This document shows, piece after piece, positions 11,704 through 23,507 of a stretch of DNA of 64,000 nucleotides. The position numbers were made by a program, and so were the translations under genes. Below the pieces are notes generated by a model. It was not told where the DNA came from. It did not search any database and saw nothing but the letters and a program-made list of their open reading frames with translations. This DNA comes from Puccinia triticina (lineage: Eukaryota; Basidiomycota; Pucciniomycetes; Pucciniales; Pucciniaceae): positions 2,852,001 through 2,916,000 of the forward strand of contig NC_070562.1 in assembly GCF_026914185.1 (NCBI RefSeq), written 5' to 3'. How positions within the stretch are numbered: the stretch's first letter is position 1; the number at the start of each line of letters is the position of its first letter.

Positions 11704-12062
11704 TCATGCAGGAATTTTGACATAAGGACCTCCACTGGCAGGGACAGCTCTGCTGCTTGCTTCCACTTCAGGCCTAGTCAAGCTTGAGGTTGTCAGTCTG
11801 TTGGGTTGGGCTGACATTGCAAATTTTCCCCAAGCGGCCTGAAGCCAGTCGGTTTGGGCAGCCCATTGGCGGGCCCGTCCAATTGTCACCCCCAAATGTT
11901 AGAATGTGGGATCCAGAAGTATCCGCACATATCCACAGGTTTGGGAACCTCGGATCTTAGATATCTGGTGTGGTCCGAGATATCTGGTGTGATCCGCGGT
12001 CCTCTACCAGATATCCCGGATTATCTACCGGATGTCCCACACGGGATACTGGCTAAGGGTTG
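11704..12062 (-). mobile_element. Possible LTR-retrotransposon end with gag-like start (fragment)
   Basis: On the minus strand a segment ending CATTCTAACA (11897-11906), complementary to a TGTTAGAATG start, is followed by a GGGGGTGACAATTGG stretch and then a short ORF (11895-11704, 63 codons, containing TRPEVEASSRAVPASGG). LTR end, primer-site-like gap and N-terminal gag ORF would be consistent with a copia-type fragment. I cannot match the primer site to a tRNA with confidence, and the other end of the LTR is unclear. Confidence 0.3.
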
Positions 12063-12144
12063 AATTAAATACATTGTTTGTAATCCAAGTAGGTAATCGA
12101 TGAGAGAAAAGGGCAGGGAGGAGAAGGAATGGGTTCGAGGATGA

Positions 12145-13422
12145 TTACCAGCCGAAGACAAGATCTAAAGCGCGATTGATGTAGGAGCTATTGGCCCCGT
12201 CTTTGGCCGGATCTTCGGCCTGGTTCTGAAAGATTGACGGATTGGGTTTACTAGCGTTGCTGATCATGCCGAGGAGGCCATTGTCGTTGGATTGTGCCGG
12301 GGTTGCGAAGGCTTCTGTGGAGTCGTAGGTCTTGAGCGAGCGACTGACGATCATGCTACCAGACCGAGGCAGCCCAGCAGCCGAGGTGCCCAGCTTACGC
12401 TGCTCGGAGCCTGCCCGGCTGTCCAGTGTATCAGTTGGGTTGTAGGAGCTATCGGCGAACTTGCAGCCAATCATGATGATCCCGCCGAGGATCTCGCCGT
12501 TCTTCCTAACCGCCCGCTGGGCCGCCATGCTGTGCTTGTAACTCACCGTCGCCCAGTTGCCCCCCTCCGTCGAAAGCTCTGGCGGGCAGACGAGCTCGCC
12601 GATCGAGCTGAAGTGGTCCATCACAAACGATTGCTGAGAGGGCGTGAATCCAAAGACATGAACCTTGTAGCCAGTCGACGAGCTCGTCTGTGGGGCCTGG
12701 TCGGCATGAGAGGACTGGTGGGTGGCTTGGTTGGATAGGTGTGTTGTCAATGAGGAGGCTAGTGAACGGTGGCCAGAAAGATCCTAGTGGGAAGTGTGGA
12801 ATGTCAGTGGGTGATACTTCTCGAATGCCTTTGTCAACAGAGAAACTCACGTGTCGAGAAGATTTCGAGTTGGACGGTTCACCATCCAGTAGGCTTTCTT
12901 TTGGTGGAGCGTCATCTTCCATCGCGTGACTCATTCGTTTAGATTTAATCGAGTTGGACATCTTGCTCGTGGATCCAAACAGGCCAGAGTTACGAGAAGA
13001 CTTGAGAGGGGTTGAGCTGTTAAGTTTTTGCGAAAAAAAGGACAGATGCACGGGATCAGTGGGATGACTAAATACAGCCGCAGCAAGGTGGATGGTCAAG
13101 TGGTGGCATACTCTTTGAAGGCAAACAATCCGCCACCCGAGCCACGATACGGACTTTTGGAAGCCGATCCTGGGCCGGTACCAGTACGCATCCTATTGGG
13201 GTTGATAGGACTGGAGACCCAGTCGTCCTGATCGGGCATGTTGTTCCTCTGGCTGATAGCATTCATGCTCTGGGTGTGGTCCATGTGGTGATGTCCCGTG
13301 CTGGTCGTCGAGATATAACCTGCCGAGTATTGTCTGGGGCCATCCGAGCCGACGGACGGATTGAGGTTGAGTGGCGAGCCGCCCATGGAGCCTCCGAAGT
13401 TGGGTGATTGTGGGAAGGGCAT
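12145..13422 (-). CDS. NUP53: Nucleoporin of the Nup53/Nup35 (MPPN, RRM-Nup35) family
   Basis: Three exons on the minus strand (13422-13112, 13016-12851, 12783-12145) with GT/AG introns give 371 residues in a closed frame. The N-terminal ~200 residues are Ser/Gly/Asn rich. A Nup35-type RRM follows, from TGYKVHVFGFTP through GNWATVSYKHSMAAQRAVRKNG to GGIIMIGCKFAD. The last residues, INRALDLVFGW, match the amphipathic C-terminal helix by which Nup53 binds the nuclear-envelope membrane. The protein is a linker nucleoporin of the inner ring of the nuclear pore. The start is the first ATG of the frame; the gene is divergent from the PLC-like gene. The family call is firm; the symbol follows the yeast name. 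Confidence 0.88.
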
Positions 13423-13882
13423 GGATGGATAATGCGGCCAAGGTGTTTGTCAAGAAGAGCGTGGTGGTCGTGGGCGACTGAAGTGGCCGTATTGAAAATT
13501 GCGAAGCGTGTTCCCTCTGGGCCGCGCCCCCCGGATCCCCGCGACCCGACAAGTAGCCTCGAACACCGGGGGTATGTATTTGTTTAATTTCTCAGGACAT
13601 ACATGTATCAGTACATAAATGAAGAAAAAAAAGCAGGATCCCCAGCGGGAGCTTGTTGAGCTGATCTGGGGCAAAAAAGAACAAAAGTTTATCATGGAAA
13701 GAGGCAGGCACAAAGGGGAAAGTGAAAAGAGGGGTGAAAACCCATTATCCGTGTGCCAATGACGGAGGCTCGCTTCGCACCCCCCGGGGGCCCGCAGTTT
13801 CGAGGGACTTTACTATCGAAGATTCCCCGATCAGCGTAATACATATGTAAGCGCTCAAGCTTATCACGGGCCCCCCTCCCCC
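13423..13882. promoter_or_regulatory. Intergenic region between divergent NUP53 and the next plus-strand genes
   Basis: About 460 bp between the NUP53 start and the ORF at 13883. It is GC-mixed, with C/G-rich dyads (CCCCCCGGGGGCCC near 13780) and no clear TATA box. It probably holds both promoters. Confidence 0.35.
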
Positions 13883-14452
13883 GTGGGAGAGGCTAGGGTC
13901 CCCGCGGCTCGGCCGCCTAGCAAAGAGAGCCAGCAGTCGGTTGCTCAAGCTCTCCGGCTTCATCCCAACGTGCAAAAAACCGTCTTGTCAGTCTCGTTGA
14001 CCATTGGTGCTCTCGGACTGTCGCTCTTACTCTTCAAGCAGAAGGAAAGCACGACTACTAGCGATTCGAAGGACATGCTCACCAGCTCATCCTCAGCCGA
14101 CTCCACCCCCAGCCAGTCAACAACAGCCTCCCTCAGGTCATCATCAGCAGCAGCAGCACCAAAAAAGAAACCCATCAGACACTCCCAGTCCATCCTCAAC
14201 CTCGCCTCAGCCACCCTCCATCTCACCAGCCCATTCACCCCAGACCACTCCGCCATCAGACTCAAGATCGACAACCAGACCGCACCAGCCGACCAGCACC
14301 AGCACCGGGCAGCCATCAGGATCGCACAATGGCCAACCAAACTCAAGAACACCCTCCACATCAAACATTCCGCCTACCGGCTATCCTCATACCGTCAGTC
14401 GGCCCCAGCAGAACTACTAGAGACACCCATGCTGACTTTCCTCATAAATTAA
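13883..14452 (+). CDS. Hypothetical ORF with one membrane segment, possibly 5' exon(s) of the PLC-like gene
   Basis: The frame opens at ATG 13883 and encodes about 60 residues ending in a hydrophobic segment (TVLSVSLTIGALGLSLLLF) followed by KQK, then Ser/Thr/Ala-rich low-complexity sequence. A different frame overlapping 14004-14420 is also Pro/Ser/Gln rich, so the real reading frame after about 14100 is uncertain. It lies directly before and on the same strand as the PLC-like gene, so it may supply an N-terminal membrane anchor through an intron I could not place. No family recognised. Confidence 0.35.
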   Translation: MGEARVPAARPPSKESQQSVAQALRLHPNVQKTVLSVSLTIGALGLSLLLFKQKESTTTSDSKDMLTSSSSADSTPSQSTTASLRSSSAAAAPKKKPIRHSQSILNLASATLHLTSPFTPDHSAIRLKIDNQTAPADQHQHRAAIRIAQWPTKLKNTLHIKHSAYRLSSYRQSAPAELLETPMLTFLIN

Positions 14453-14496
14453 CAACAGGCGGAACATGCTTCAACCCAAACTCAATACCCCCCGTC

Positions 14497-17400
14497 ATGA
14501 AACAGTTCACCGACAGCTTGCTGACCATCGCCGAGATCGACCAGCCCAGCGGACTCTTTGAAAGCTCGCGATCGGCCAAGTCCCGCCTCGGCTGGGTCTA
14601 CTTCGACCTCATCAAGCCCAACGGATACCTCCTCCATCTCCAGGCGTTCATCAAGCTCTCGCGGAGCGGCACGATCACCTCCGGCCTGCTTGGCCGCTTC
14701 GACCTCGACTCGAGTCGGGAGCGCCCGATGCCCTCCGGCCAGATCGGCACCGTCGAGATCCTCCCCTCCCTCAACCTCGTCCTCTTCAGACTCACCCATG
14801 CCGATATCCAACACGAGGAAAACACCGTCGACGACACCCCGCTCAGACCCCCGCTCGGTCTGCCCACCAAACGGCTCTCTACCTTCTCATACGTCTCCCA
14901 TCCTCAAACTGTCCTCTCCTTCCGGGTCGGTAAAGACGCCCGATACCATGAACACCAGCGCTCCTCTGTCTCCTCAACAACTCATTTGCCTAAATTCATC
15001 CGATCTGATCATACCCTAGGCGGACTCAGCTCGCTCCATGCGCTCCTCTACATCCAACACGCTAACACCATCGATCCTATCCTCCATCGTCCGTCCCTCT
15101 CCTTCCCTCATCCTCCCCTCTATTCAATAGAAGAAAAAAAACACTTATATGTCCCTCCTACTCCCCCCTAGGCTCGGCTTCAATCAATCCACTGAGGTGA
15201 GGCTAGTTACGTTTTATATCTACCACGAATGCTGAAGCATCTCTAATTTTACTCTTTTAACAAACAAAAAAAAAAAAACAGTGGACTAGTGTCAGTACTT
15301 CAACTCTAATCGAAGACGTAAGAGCGATATCCAAACTAACTTTGGGCACTGAATCACAGGACCGAGGGAGATAAGACCCAGCGATTAGCGTCAACAGCCG
15401 ATACCAAATCTGTCTTTTTACCCCATCTAGACCTCTCCATCTCCTACGGCTTCCACGATTCTAGGATGGGCAAACGTCATTCGGTTCGTTCTCTCCCCTC
15501 TCTTCCAGTCGAAAAGATCCCAGAAAACGTCCGGATTGATCTGTCGATCCTCTGCTTTTATAGATGTATGCTTATGCCACGCCGAATTACAGCTCTTGGT
15601 TGGGCGATTTGATCGATCATGATAAACGGTAAACATGTCTTTTCCTTCTCTTGAAGAGCAAGCGCATCGAATTGATACCAATGAACAATACTGCCTAGAT
15701 GGCTGGATGTACGTTTCTCTAAGCTGGTCTTACAAGGCTCACACGATGCGGGCATGTTTACCAGCTTACATCCTGGGTCAGTCACAATCTTTCATTTCTT
15801 TATTTGTTTTCTCAGGAGGCTAAATCGGATAAAGTGCACTCAACCATCATCTACGCAGGTTTGTCAAGATGATCACGAAGATGAAGTTGGATTCAGACAT
15901 GTAAGTCTGTGAGAGACTTTCAAGTTAAGGTGTAAAAGCTTAGAGATGCAATGTTCCCCACACAGTGGAAACTTTTTGATCGATCATGGAATCTCATTTG
16001 TCCACATCCTAACCAAGCTGCTCAAGACCTTCAACATCGACCTCGAGCTGGCCATCTGCAACATAGCAAATACCCAGAAAGATGTGATCTTCGACCAACT
16101 CCGTCACGGTACCCGGTAGGTCACAGCCTTCCTCCTCTTACGTCCACCGCGCGCGCTCTCTCTTTCTCTTTCACGCCCGGTTCGGTGTTCACACGTCCTC
16201 CTTTCTTCCGCAGATTCTTCGATTTCAGGTTTGTTTTCTAGGGGCTTAGGTTCTTCTGTGTCTCTTCGGCTCATCTGTTGTGTTGTTGTCGTTGGAAAAT
16301 GAATCATTTAAAAGTCTGTTTTCTATAGACCAGGGTATTGTTTCCACGACTGTCTGAACGGGGAACGAGGTCGGATCCATCACCAACATGCGTAAGTTGT
16401 CTTTCGTCATAAAAACAATCCATTCTCTTCTTCAATTTGTTAATAAGTGAATCTTGTGGGTAGGTGTGTGCCGGGATATGAATATGTTAAAGCTCTCGAG
16501 GAAACCTTCTCGTTCTTGGTTTCCCATCCTAAGGAAATCGTCGTCTTTGAGGTATGTATGCCAATTTTTCTGGGGAATTCGTGGCGGACGAAAAAGCTTT
16601 TCTTATGTTTTTTTTTCTTCCTTGATCAACAGCTGAAAAGTGACGGTAAGCAAAAACCGCTCAAAGGGATCTCCCAAATCACCCAAAAACAAAAACAAAA
16701 ACAAAAACGCATAAACTGAGACGAGAAAAGAAATGCCAACAGGATTTATTTCGAGTAAGACGACATGGCGGAAGGACTCGATCCCATTCCACTCGATGAT
16801 CCCGACGAAGGCGGCGCTAGCCTCGGCGCTAGATGAGGCGAAGCAGAACCTGCAGGCCGAGCTGCCCCAAGTCCATGCGATCCGGGTCGGCGGGCCCGCG
16901 GACCTTGATCGGCCGATCGGAGACCTCCTTAAAGAGCAGGTCCGGTTCATCATCATCCATCGAATGGGCCAGCCTCCCGAACAAGGCTGGGATTGGGAAC
17001 GCGATGACTCTTATGGTTTGCGCTCTTCGTCCTGAGTTCTCTCTCTCTCTTTCCCCCTGCATTCACATGAATTTTTATTTATTTTTCACTCTTTCGAAAT
17101 CAGATCATACTTTATACGATACCGGTCAGCTACGTTTTTTGTACATTGCATTAGCTATTTTTGGGGAAGATGTGCTCATACCGCTTCTTCTTCGGTGCTG
17201 GGCATTTGCACCTTGAAAGATCGGCCGGATGAGATTATCCAAGCTTTGGATCTCGCGCATGCTCGCAACTCGGTCCCTCTCAAGACTGAGACCGACAAAC
17301 CACACGTGGGCACAATTTATCAACTCCAAGTTCAGTTTTTTTCCCCTTGTTTTTGTTTGATGGACATATACTGATGTAAAGGGGAAAAAAACAATTGTGG

Positions 17401-18064
17401 TCTTGCGCGTGCATGTCGCTGTTCTTCCGGATGGGTTTCGGCTGTCAGGCTACTCCGACGAAGAGTTAAGCTTCCCCTCCTTACTCCGAGAGAAGAATAA
17501 ATGAGCTGACAAAGGATGATTTGATGATGCGTGTTGTACATGTACAGGCATAGCAGACGACATTCTCACCTCGCTCACATATTCCAAAGCGTCCTCTTTG
17601 CTTGTATATACCAAAGCTAATCTGGACCCGTTCACTTATAGCTGGGTCAAAGGCAGACATTTCATCGAACCTGGTAACTCTTTCTTTTCAGAATATATTT
17701 TTGGTCTCGAATCGGATGCATGTACCTGTTGATTTGCGCGGTCTCACTATTTTTTCTTTTTTTTTCGGTGGCATTGGCAGGCTTGGTTGTTTTGGTCAGT
17801 CCCGTCTCTCCACTTGCCTTCCCATTTTGCTCACATCGGTAGGCACCACCAATCCTCATCGACACTGACATTGATTTTTTTGGGGGGAATCAGCTGAACG
17901 ATTTTGTGGACTCAGGTTGAGTCTTCTCAATCTTACTTTACTTTTCATTTACCAGTCAAAATTGAAACGGAAGACTGAACTATGGTGTGGTCTTTTTTCC
18001 AGTGCTGACTGAACATGCGATCGAAAAATCTAAGATCAGGGCCGGCCTGTTCTCGTCCCTCTAA
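14497..18064 (+). CDS. PLC-like phosphodiesterase with a PI-PLC X-type domain, 19 exons
   Basis: Exons: 14497-15088, 15172-15196, 15360-15483, 15564-15628, 15699-15776, 15859-15900, 15966-16115, 16214-16228, 16329-16391, 16464-16551, 16633-16645, 16743-17015, 17104-17124, 17220-17329, 17449-17464, 17548-17673, 17781-17794, 17894-17915, 18003-18064; all phases agree (632 residues). The catalytic-type domain has GSHDAGMF (first His), QLRHGTRFFDFR and GYCFHDC (second His), then VRFIIIHRMG and FIEPGLVVLLNDFVD. There is no Y domain, EF-hand or C2 domain as in animal PLCs; fungal relatives are single-X-domain proteins whose substrate is mostly unknown. The N-terminal ~200 residues match nothing I know. 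The start is uncertain: ATG 14329 is also in frame, and 13883 may belong to it. Confidence 0.8.
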
Positions 18065-18829
18065 CTCTAACATCTCCTCTTTTTTCTTGGATATGTGTAA
18101 AGGGTCCTGGTGAGGCGGATTTATGGGTTGGGTTAACGGACGGACGGATGGATGGACAGTGGAGGAGTATCCCAAGGACAGAGAACAGTACATATTGCTT
18201 TGATTACCCTCTCTTGCATATAACACGTGTACACACAGTATATCACAAGTGTCATCATAGCCCAAAATTTTCTTCCTTTATCTTGTCCACTTCTTTTGAT
18301 GGGTTCCTGGCAGGGCACTCCATCCCGATTAAAAATATATCACAACGATAGTACATAGTTTCTGTTTATAGATGCAACAATTTTCAAATGGCAATAGGTA
18401 CATCTTAGATAGTGCATATAAACAGACGGACTTGTAAATTTGTAAATGTGGTTGCTTGTTTATACATCTATACATAGAGCCAGAGGATCAGCGCTTTCTA
18501 AGAATTGGCAAGTTTTGGACATTGTATCTTTTTCTCTCTTGGACGTAACTCAGTCTGTTGAACTGCTTTTCCTTTCTTTCCTTTAGACAGAGACTGTTGT
18601 CTGGCATATCTGTCTTCTGACTGGGTATGGAGAACTTTACAGCTCCCTGTGTTCACTGTGAAAAAAACTCAAGAAACTGCTGCCAGTTGACATGCAATAT
18701 TACAGAGGTGCCACAGTGGTTGGTGGTCCTGTGCTCTCAATCTCAGTGTCATCAGCCTACTGCAATACCAAAAGGTTGACAGACAAAATCCCTATTTGGG
18801 GCCAGGCTAAATGGACCTCAAAGATCTGA
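18065..18829. other. 3' flank of PLC-like gene and non-coding sequence
   Basis: AT-rich sequence with several TATATA-like patches and no ORF I would call a gene. A stretch at about 18660-18700 (CTGCTGCCAGTTGACATGCA) resembles 5210-5240, marking the start of repeat-derived DNA. Confidence 0.4.
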
Positions 18830-19095
18830 TAGATGCACTGCAAAAAAAAGGATTGGTCCACAGTTCAATCCAATTTTTCTGGGAGTGGATTGCCGCCCAC
18901 TCCATAAGGTTTGGTGTCAACCGTAGTTTACTCCACAAATGCTTTGAAGTCAATTGTAGTTTACTCTAAAGACAGTGGAGTGGTAGTTTACAACTCCAGA
19001 AACATTGGAGTGAACGGTAATTTACAGCTCCAAAAACATGGAAGTGAACTTTAGTCTACAAGTCCAAAAACATTGGGGTGAACTGGAGCTTTCTT
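18830..19095. mobile_element. Fragment related to the MULE-like ACTCC-rich element
   Basis: The start GGCCAGGCTAAATGGACCTC resembles the end of the 9225-10671 element (GGGTCAGCCTAAATGCACTC). It is followed by many ACTCC / GGAGTG motifs (TTTACTCCACAAATG, CATTGGAGTGAAC and others). No second end is visible before the DIRS sequence begins, so it looks truncated. Confidence 0.4.
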
Positions 19096-19538
19096 GTTAT
19101 GTTACCGGGAGCGTAGCAGGAGGTGGGTGGAGTCCATGGAACCGTCCCCTCCCTGTACACGCCAAGCCACAAGCACGTAGTGCAGCCATTTACTTGTACC
19201 GGCAGCGGAGATAGCGGGGTACAGGGACCTGGGGAGGTCGCCTGCATCCCCTCAGAACTCTCAGGGTCTGTGACTCCTTGAGCCCGCTCTTTCCTCTCTG
19301 AGCCTCCCATTCCCTTGCTCCCTTTTTCCTCAGATCCTAAGATCCCTCAGCGCTCCCCAAGTCCCTTCTACCCCTCTTGGATCAAAGCCTTTTTGTGTTT
19401 AAGATTTACCTCATTGATAAACAACCTCTCACCTCAACCAGACAACCCATAACTTAAACATCTGCTCACCACGTCATCACTCTCCAACATCCCAACTCCT
19501 CCCTATACCCACCCAACCCAAACCTTGGAAGTTGCAAA

Positions 19539-19867
19539 ATGTCAGGATTAAAAATCCAGGACACAACAAACTCTGTGAAAGCCACTGCCCAACAAACCGC
19601 CCCTGTGGCGGGTGAGGAAAGCCAAACGGCACATCAACCCCAGACCCAAGCACCAGACATAGAAGGGAGCCAACCAGCCTCTTTGTTGTAAGCCCCAGGT
19701 CCGAACCCTAAACCACCCAAGGCAACAAAGCCGGCCAAGAAAGACCTAACCCGGGCCACGGCAAAGAACCCCACAAGGTTTCCAAGAGTAGATTCCCCCC
19801 AGGATGAACCCGCAAAAGGCCCCCTCAGAGACCCAGAGATCGCCAAGATCCTCAGCCCTGCATGTGG
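19539..19867 (+). pseudogene. gag-like ORF of the DIRS element, part 1
   Basis: ATG 19539 (MSGLKIQDTTNSVKA...) starts a Pro/Lys/Thr-rich, gag-like coding stretch with one internal stop (near 19690). It runs into the left target copy GCATGTGG (19860-19867) of the hAT insertion. The same frame continues at 22585 after the insert. There is no zinc knuckle. Confidence 0.5.
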
Positions 19868-22576
19868 CAGCGATGGGTAGTTACGTTACGCTACATTACT
19901 GGGGCAAATTTGGTAGTGTAACAATATTTGTTACTACAGCAACCCGTTACAGTACTTAGTAACAGCAAAATATTAGGGCTGTAGATAACGTAACTTTGCT
20001 TTTATCAGCCGTCAGAAATCTTAAGATAACACAACGCCTGGTAACAAGTCATAACGTGCGGTAACGCATGATAATGTTTTTGACCATGGCCAAAACACCT
20101 TTGAAGCGGTGCAGTCCCATATTCAACTGCGCACTTGCAGTGCCTAAGCAGACTGATTGGACAGGCAAGATTTTTCACCCTGGTCTACAAACAGCCAAGG
20201 CAACAGCATTCCAGCCTCAACGATTTTCAAGTCCAACATGAATCCGCCAAGCCAACCAGCCGAACCGCTCTCTGACATCCGTGACGAAAATGCGGCAAGC
20301 AAAGGTAACACCTCTGATCAGTCCATTTTTCAACCACACCAATCAACACAAGCCTCGTCAGTCCTTGGAGCATCAAATGCTGCGTCAAAAAGAGCAGGCG
20401 CCCCCTCATCTGATTCAGCTCAGTCCACTGCGGTGTCCAAAATTCCAAAGCGCAAACAGAAGAAATCACGCAGACAGTCCTCGCCTCAGCCTGCCACAGA
20501 GAAATTGACTCAAAAGCGTGTGAAGTCTAAGGCAAGTGTGGCCATTACACAAGCACAGGTGGGTAAATAAGTTGCATACACACTTATAAGTTTAATCCAA
20601 CTGATCACTCTATTTTTTGGGGGGTGGGGATCTCCAGGCAGGTGTGGATGGGTACGATTACAACCAGGATTCCGATGGGTCAATCAAAATCCAGCCAAGA
20701 GAAAACAAGAAGCCCAAAGAGACTGTGTACGACAAGGTCGTTGATTATTTTCACGATCCAGTGTGGAAGCAGGGGGACCCGCCAAATACAACCTTAAATT
20801 ACAAATGCAAGTGGTTTGGCTAGAACACTTGGGGCCATATATCATCACTCGGAAATCTGAAGAGCCACCGAGATGGATCTGCTCAATTGGAAAAGAAGAG
20901 TCGTGGTTGCCCCAAACGAGACGAAGCAAAGAAGGCGGGGGCAAAACTACCCCCCACAGTTGGCGAGCGCAATCTTCAACAAGCCCAGGGTGGTGGCGAC
21001 TCAAAGCAAGCCACCATCAACGGATTTCTTGAAGTTAAGACGGTTTTTTCCAACCGTGTACTCAATCAACTCATTATGTTGTGGCAGATTTGACAGGCGC
21101 TGGCGTGGTCCCGCATTGAAGACAGCATTCTTCAAGCAGCTTTTCAATATTCAAATCCCAAGGCTTGTCTCTATGGTCGAAGGTGGGCAGCCGATGAATC
21201 TAAAAAACTGTACTTGATGCTGAAGACCAATGTTTTTGATGAGTTGAAGGTTTGTTTCCGCATTCCTATTTAACTTTTGTTGTAAATCCTTTTGAATACT
21301 GACTTGTGTCTGAATTATTCCACATCTCTACCCTATAAGAATCTTGACACTAAATTCACACTTATCCACGATGTATGGACCACAAAAGGGAACCGCTTTG
21401 CTTTCATCGGTGCCGCCGTGGCTTATATTGATTCAAACTGGGAATACACTGTACGCCACCTGACCTTGAAGATGATCCCCTGGAAACATCTTGGTCATCT
21501 CTTAGCACGCCCCATCGCTACCCTCCTCAATAAACACAACCTTTATTCCAAAATGCTCGCACAAACTACCGACTCTGGATCAAACAATAACACAATGGCA
21601 AGGGAAATGTATGCATTACTCAAGGATGATTACACTCCAGATTCTTGGAATCCAGCTACTATGCACGTCAAGTGCTTCTGTCACAAGCTTGCGTTGATTG
21701 TCAACGCAGGCCTGGCATCTTTGTCTCTCAAGACATTGCCACCGGGCAAAGCTAAGGAGTCTGTACTCGGTTTCTTTCCAGTACTTGGTAAGCTAGTCAA
21801 GGAAGAAGAGGAAAATTGTGCCAAAACACCTCTCACGCAACTGATATCCAAGAATCCAAAGGCCTTCACGCATACCTGTGACGACAATGAGGGATCTGAA
21901 AGCGATTACGGTAACGCAGACGATGAGCTGTCAGATGATGATTTATCCCCTGGGAGAAAGAATGTTGAACAGAATGTCGAGAATCAACCTACGTCATCGC
22001 ATACAAAGACTACCCAGCTTCAAAGTCTCACCCAGAAACTTGATGTTGTGATTAAACAAATAACTCATGAAGTGGTGGAAAAACAACTCAAAAATGTATC
22101 CAATTCTTTCTCGGATGGCTTGTTCATATCTTGGATGTTTGGGAAGCTCATGTGCAGTGGAGAGATTATTCTCCGCTGCTTCCAATGTGTGTAGCAGTAA
22201 CCGGGGTAGATTGCTCCCTTACACCTTGTCTTGCAGCGTCAGCAGCCTCATGTGGCTACGCGAAGCGGTGCCTCTTACAGGTGAATTTGAGGTAGTGGGA
22301 AAAAATTTGGCAGCCTTGGTTCCCTCAGCACAAAAAAAATAGTTCTTTAATTTTCTTGTTACAAGTAGCCAGTAACGGCTGGTATCAGTAGTAACGTAAC
22401 AATTGAAAACCAGCTATTTCTGTTTCTTAAATAACGTAACAATGATATTTCCATGTGATCCAAAAGAAAATGAGAACGTACCAAGCCACTGTTACCAGTA
22501 ACGGTAACGGTAACGGTGAAAATTTGTTATGTTTTTGTTACGGTACCTGTTACCAGTACCGTAACCACCCATCGTT
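19868..22576 (+). mobile_element. hAT DNA transposon, 2.7 kb, inserted in the DIRS gag
   Basis: The ends are inverted (CAGCGATGGGTAGTTACG at 19868; the complement of AACGATGGGTGGTTACG at 22576). They are flanked by the perfect 8-bp duplication GCATGTGG (19860-19867, 22577-22584), diagnostic for hAT. Subterminal sequence on both sides is rich in GTTAC / GTAAC motifs, typical transposase-binding repeats. It carries one degenerate transposase gene. Confidence 0.88.
20157..22342 (+). pseudogene. hAT transposase (BED finger, RNase H-like core, hAT dimerisation end), broken
   Basis: A Ser/Lys-rich N-terminus (20157-20570) is followed after an intron-like gap by VYDKVVDYFHDP and a BED-like segment YKCKWFG...LKSHRDG that contains a stop near 20821. 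The core from 21331 has FTLIHDVWTTKGNRFAFIG, then QTTDSGSNNNTM and HVKCFCHKLALIVNAGL. In another frame (22067-22342) comes the hAT dimerisation end SSCAVERLFSAASNV...SSLMWLREAVP. The stretch between the NAGL motif and the C-terminus is much shorter than in full hAT transposases, so a deletion plus frameshift has removed part of the core. It cannot be active. Confidence 0.85.
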
Positions 22577-22584
22577 GCATGTGG

Positions 22585-23507
22585 TAAGCCCAGAGAGAGA
22601 ACAGATCCAAAAAAACAGGGAAAAAGAGAGAAAATTGACTCAGTCCATCTCCCAGAATCAACCACAACCGGAGAAGAGCCCGTGACCATTGTAGTCAATG
22701 AAACGTCAGATGCAGAGACCAACTGAGAGGCCAGGACAATCCTGATGGCCAAATTTGTCAAAGCCAAGAAGGCGGGGGACAACACAAAAGTAGAGCGGTA
22801 CATGAAGATGTAAGAGTCCGTTCTGGCTGACCAGAAGCCAAGAAGCCAAAATACAGCAGTACCAAACAACAGCCCCATCATCTTCAAAACATAGTTCATC
22901 CCCCAGAAGAGACCAGCAGCCACCGGAGAGACAACACAAGTTTGAAATGTCAAATTCATTGTGGGCAGGCTCCAGCTCCCACAACAACAGCGGTTTTCCC
23001 CCTACTTCCATAAACTCCTTCTTGAATGCAAGGGCCCACTTCCCCTCACCATCTTCAACAGAGAATAGCAAGAGAAGGTCTTGGCAAAACACTCAAAGGA
23101 TCACCCAAAGGTAGAAGAGACAGCCTCCAAGAAAGGACTCCAATACGATGGTTTCCTGGTCCCAGACAAGTTCTCCCAGAACTTCTCCGACTGGACCCTA
23201 AACCACCGCTTCTTTCACCTGACCATGCGGGACAGGTACCACGACCCAGTCCTTGCGGATTGGATCTTAGCCCATAAGGAGCACTGCAACAGGCTCCACA
23301 GGAAGCACAGATTCTTGGTTGCCCTCTGGTAACAACACCTTCATGTTTTGGGTAGAGGAAAATGGGGAAGAATCTTTCTCAGACATCTCCCAGTTCAAGC
23401 AAGAGACGGTATACAAGGCGATCTCCACCTGCCAAGATTTCAACAAGATAGGCCTCACCAAAAACCCCTATGCAATAGGTGACGGCAAGGTGGGAGGTGA
23501 TCCAATG
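22585..23507 (+). pseudogene. gag-like ORF of the DIRS element, part 2
   Basis: The frame continues from part 1 across the hAT insert and later shifts to the frame of 23081-23332 (FLVPDKFSQNFSDWTLNHRF) and 23342-23508 (FMFWVEENGEESFSDISQFK). Such aromatic/charged blocks suit a DIRS gag. Several stops and at least one frame change are present. It ends at the target copy ATCCAATG (23500-23507). Confidence 0.5.

Noticed and set aside
11897..12062. Complete solo LTR
   Set aside because: Only one terminal TGTTAG-type end is visible and no target duplication; kept only as a low-confidence fragment.
17125..17219. Reading 17154-17219 as PLC coding sequence
   Set aside because: It breaks the frame; an intron 17125-17219 joins LYDT to DRPDEIIQAL in phase and fits the family.
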